A stretch of DNA of 32,337 bases from an uncultured Burkholderiales bacterium. Lineage in GTDB: Bacteria > Pseudomonadota > Gammaproteobacteria > Burkholderiales > Burkholderiaceae_C. The notes beneath the pieces are model-generated. The model saw nothing but the letters and a program-made list of their open reading frames with translations, ran no database searches and had not been told where the DNA came from. Position numbers and translations under genes: made by a program. Shown one piece after another: positions 31,056 through 32,337 of this stretch. Each line of letters begins with the position of its first letter. The first letter of the stretch is position 1. The stretch is from positions 1 through 32,337 of the forward strand of contig CAIPII010000189.1 in the NCBI GenBank assembly GCA_903865035.1, written 5' to 3'.

Positions 31056-32337
31056 TCATTGCGACAAAAGGGCTGCTTTGCGCCAATACTCACTTGCTTT
31101 TTGCATCTCCGAGCGCTGCTCGCACAACTTGGCCAAGGTGCACCAGGCGCGCGCTTTGAGGGCATTGGACTTCAACCTCGGGCCGCTTCTCTCAAGAAGC
31201 TGTTGCGCTTTGCCCCACAAACTGTGATGCAAACAAATTTGACCGCACAAGTATTGCAACTCAGCCACTTGTTGATGGGCATTGAAAGCTTGGTCCACCC
31301 AAGTGAGCCATGAGAGGTCTGGGTGCAAAGCAAACAGTGCGTTTTCAATCAAACTCACCAAAGACTGGGCTTCCTCTTGTGTCAAGGATGTGGGTTTCAA
31401 AGCGTATTGCTTCCAAACCGGAGTGACCCATTCAAGCGCCATTTGGGCCTCACCGCCTAAATCCAGCAACCTTTGGCTGGCTCGAACGCACAACTCCACC
31501 GTCATTCGCTCTTGCCGCTCAAAAGCACTCCAAAGTGAGCGCAAATGCTGCGCATCTTGACTCTCATTCAAGCACGCCAAAATCAAACTGCGCATCAAAC
31601 TTTGAGAGACCGCGGCTGAGAACGCGCCGTGCTTGGAGAGCAGCCTGGCCGTATCGAGCGCGCGCACGTTGTCCCCCATGAGGCGCTGTGCTTTCAAGCG
31701 CAGCCTGAGCGCCAAGGTGCGCCTGGCCACCCCAGGACCAATTTGATTGAGCCACTCCAGGGCTGCTTGTGGATCGTGATCGGCCAAAGACCACCGAGTG
31801 GCCATCAATTGACTGGCCTCTTGGAGGACCATTTGCCCTTGGCTTTTGAGTTGTGCACCACTCAAAGTGGCACTTCTCAAATGTCTCTCGCGCGCCGCTT
31901 GATCCCTCAAGGCGTGCGCCGATTCTGCAGCAATCAAATGCAACAATGAACCAATGTGATGAAGTTCAGATGCCTCTAGCCCCTCGCCCATGTGAGTGGT
32001 GGTCATGGTGCGCAAGATGGCAAGCGCCTTGGAGGCCGCCTTTTGAGATCGCAAAAAACGACCGGCCAGCAACAAAGACAAAGACTCAACCACGCCACGC
32101 TGCAAAGCGCGCTCTCTTTGCTGGGCTCTCCACCGCTTGGCCAAAGAGGGCATCTCAATCAAGACACCAAAGGCGCGAAAAATCGCATAAATCAAGACAA
32201 CACTACCGACCCACAAAAGAAGGGCCAAATTCAAAGACACATCGACCCGGTAGGGCGGAAAAAACAAAGTCACCAAACCTTGTTGCGTGCCCATGAAAAG
32301 GGAGCTCGCCACAGCAACAGCAAAGAGCGCCAAAAAC
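31056..32337 (-). CDS. hemY: HemY-like TPR membrane protein (heme biosynthesis associated), 5' end truncated by the window edge
   Basis: FLALFAVAVASSLFMG TM, second TM LALLLWVGSVVLIYAIF, then helical TPR-like region; apparent start at 32333 is an edge effect (TTG). Confidence 0.85.
   Translation of the reverse strand, partial: FLALFAVAVASSLFMGTQQGLVTLFFPPYRVDVSLNLALLLWVGSVVLIYAIFRAFGVLIEMPSLAKRWRAQQRERALQRGVVESLSLLLAGRFLRSQKAASKALAILRTMTTTHMGEGLEASELHHIGSLLHLIAAESAHALRDQAARERHLRSATLSGAQLKSQGQMVLQEASQLMATRWSLADHDPQAALEWLNQIGPGVARRTLALRLRLKAQRLMGDNVRALDTARLLSKHGAFSAAVSQSLMRSLILACLNESQDAQHLRSLWSAFERQERMTVELCVRASQRLLDLGGEAQMALEWVTPVWKQYALKPTSLTQEEAQSLVSLIENALFALHPDLSWLTWVDQAFNAHQQVAELQYLCGQICLHHSLWGKAQQLLERSGPRLKSNALKARAWCTLAKLCEQRSEMQKASEYWRKAALLSQ

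Overview
This window is a housekeeping region of a betaproteobacterial (Burkholderiales-like) chromosome; that lineage is inferred from protein similarity and gene order. On the + strand, trpB-trpA-accD-lysS run to about 4.8 kb. From about 4.85 to 22.4 kb the genes form a long minus-strand block. In transcription order it is yceD-like - rpmF - plsX - fabH - fabD - fabG - acpP - fabF - mucD/degP - lepA - lepB - rnc - era - recO - pdxJ - acpS - nagZ - two small ORFs. The right end carries maf and an RsmI-like methyltransferase (+), then sppA, a Rieske protein, a HAD phosphatase and rluC (-), then rne (+) and a truncated hemY (-). I found no rRNA, tRNA, CRISPR array, transposon, phage or defence system. 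No novel multi-gene system is evident. The least explained DNA is non-coding: (i) the 565-bp mucD-lepA gap, with a hairpin array, an A/T-rich tract, a 13-bp direct repeat, DnaA-box-like sites and a strong intrinsic terminator just upstream of lepA; (ii) the about 540-nt rne leader; (iii) the 311-bp fabF-mucD gap, where rpoE-rseA-rseB would be expected; (iv) a palindrome cluster between rne and hemY.
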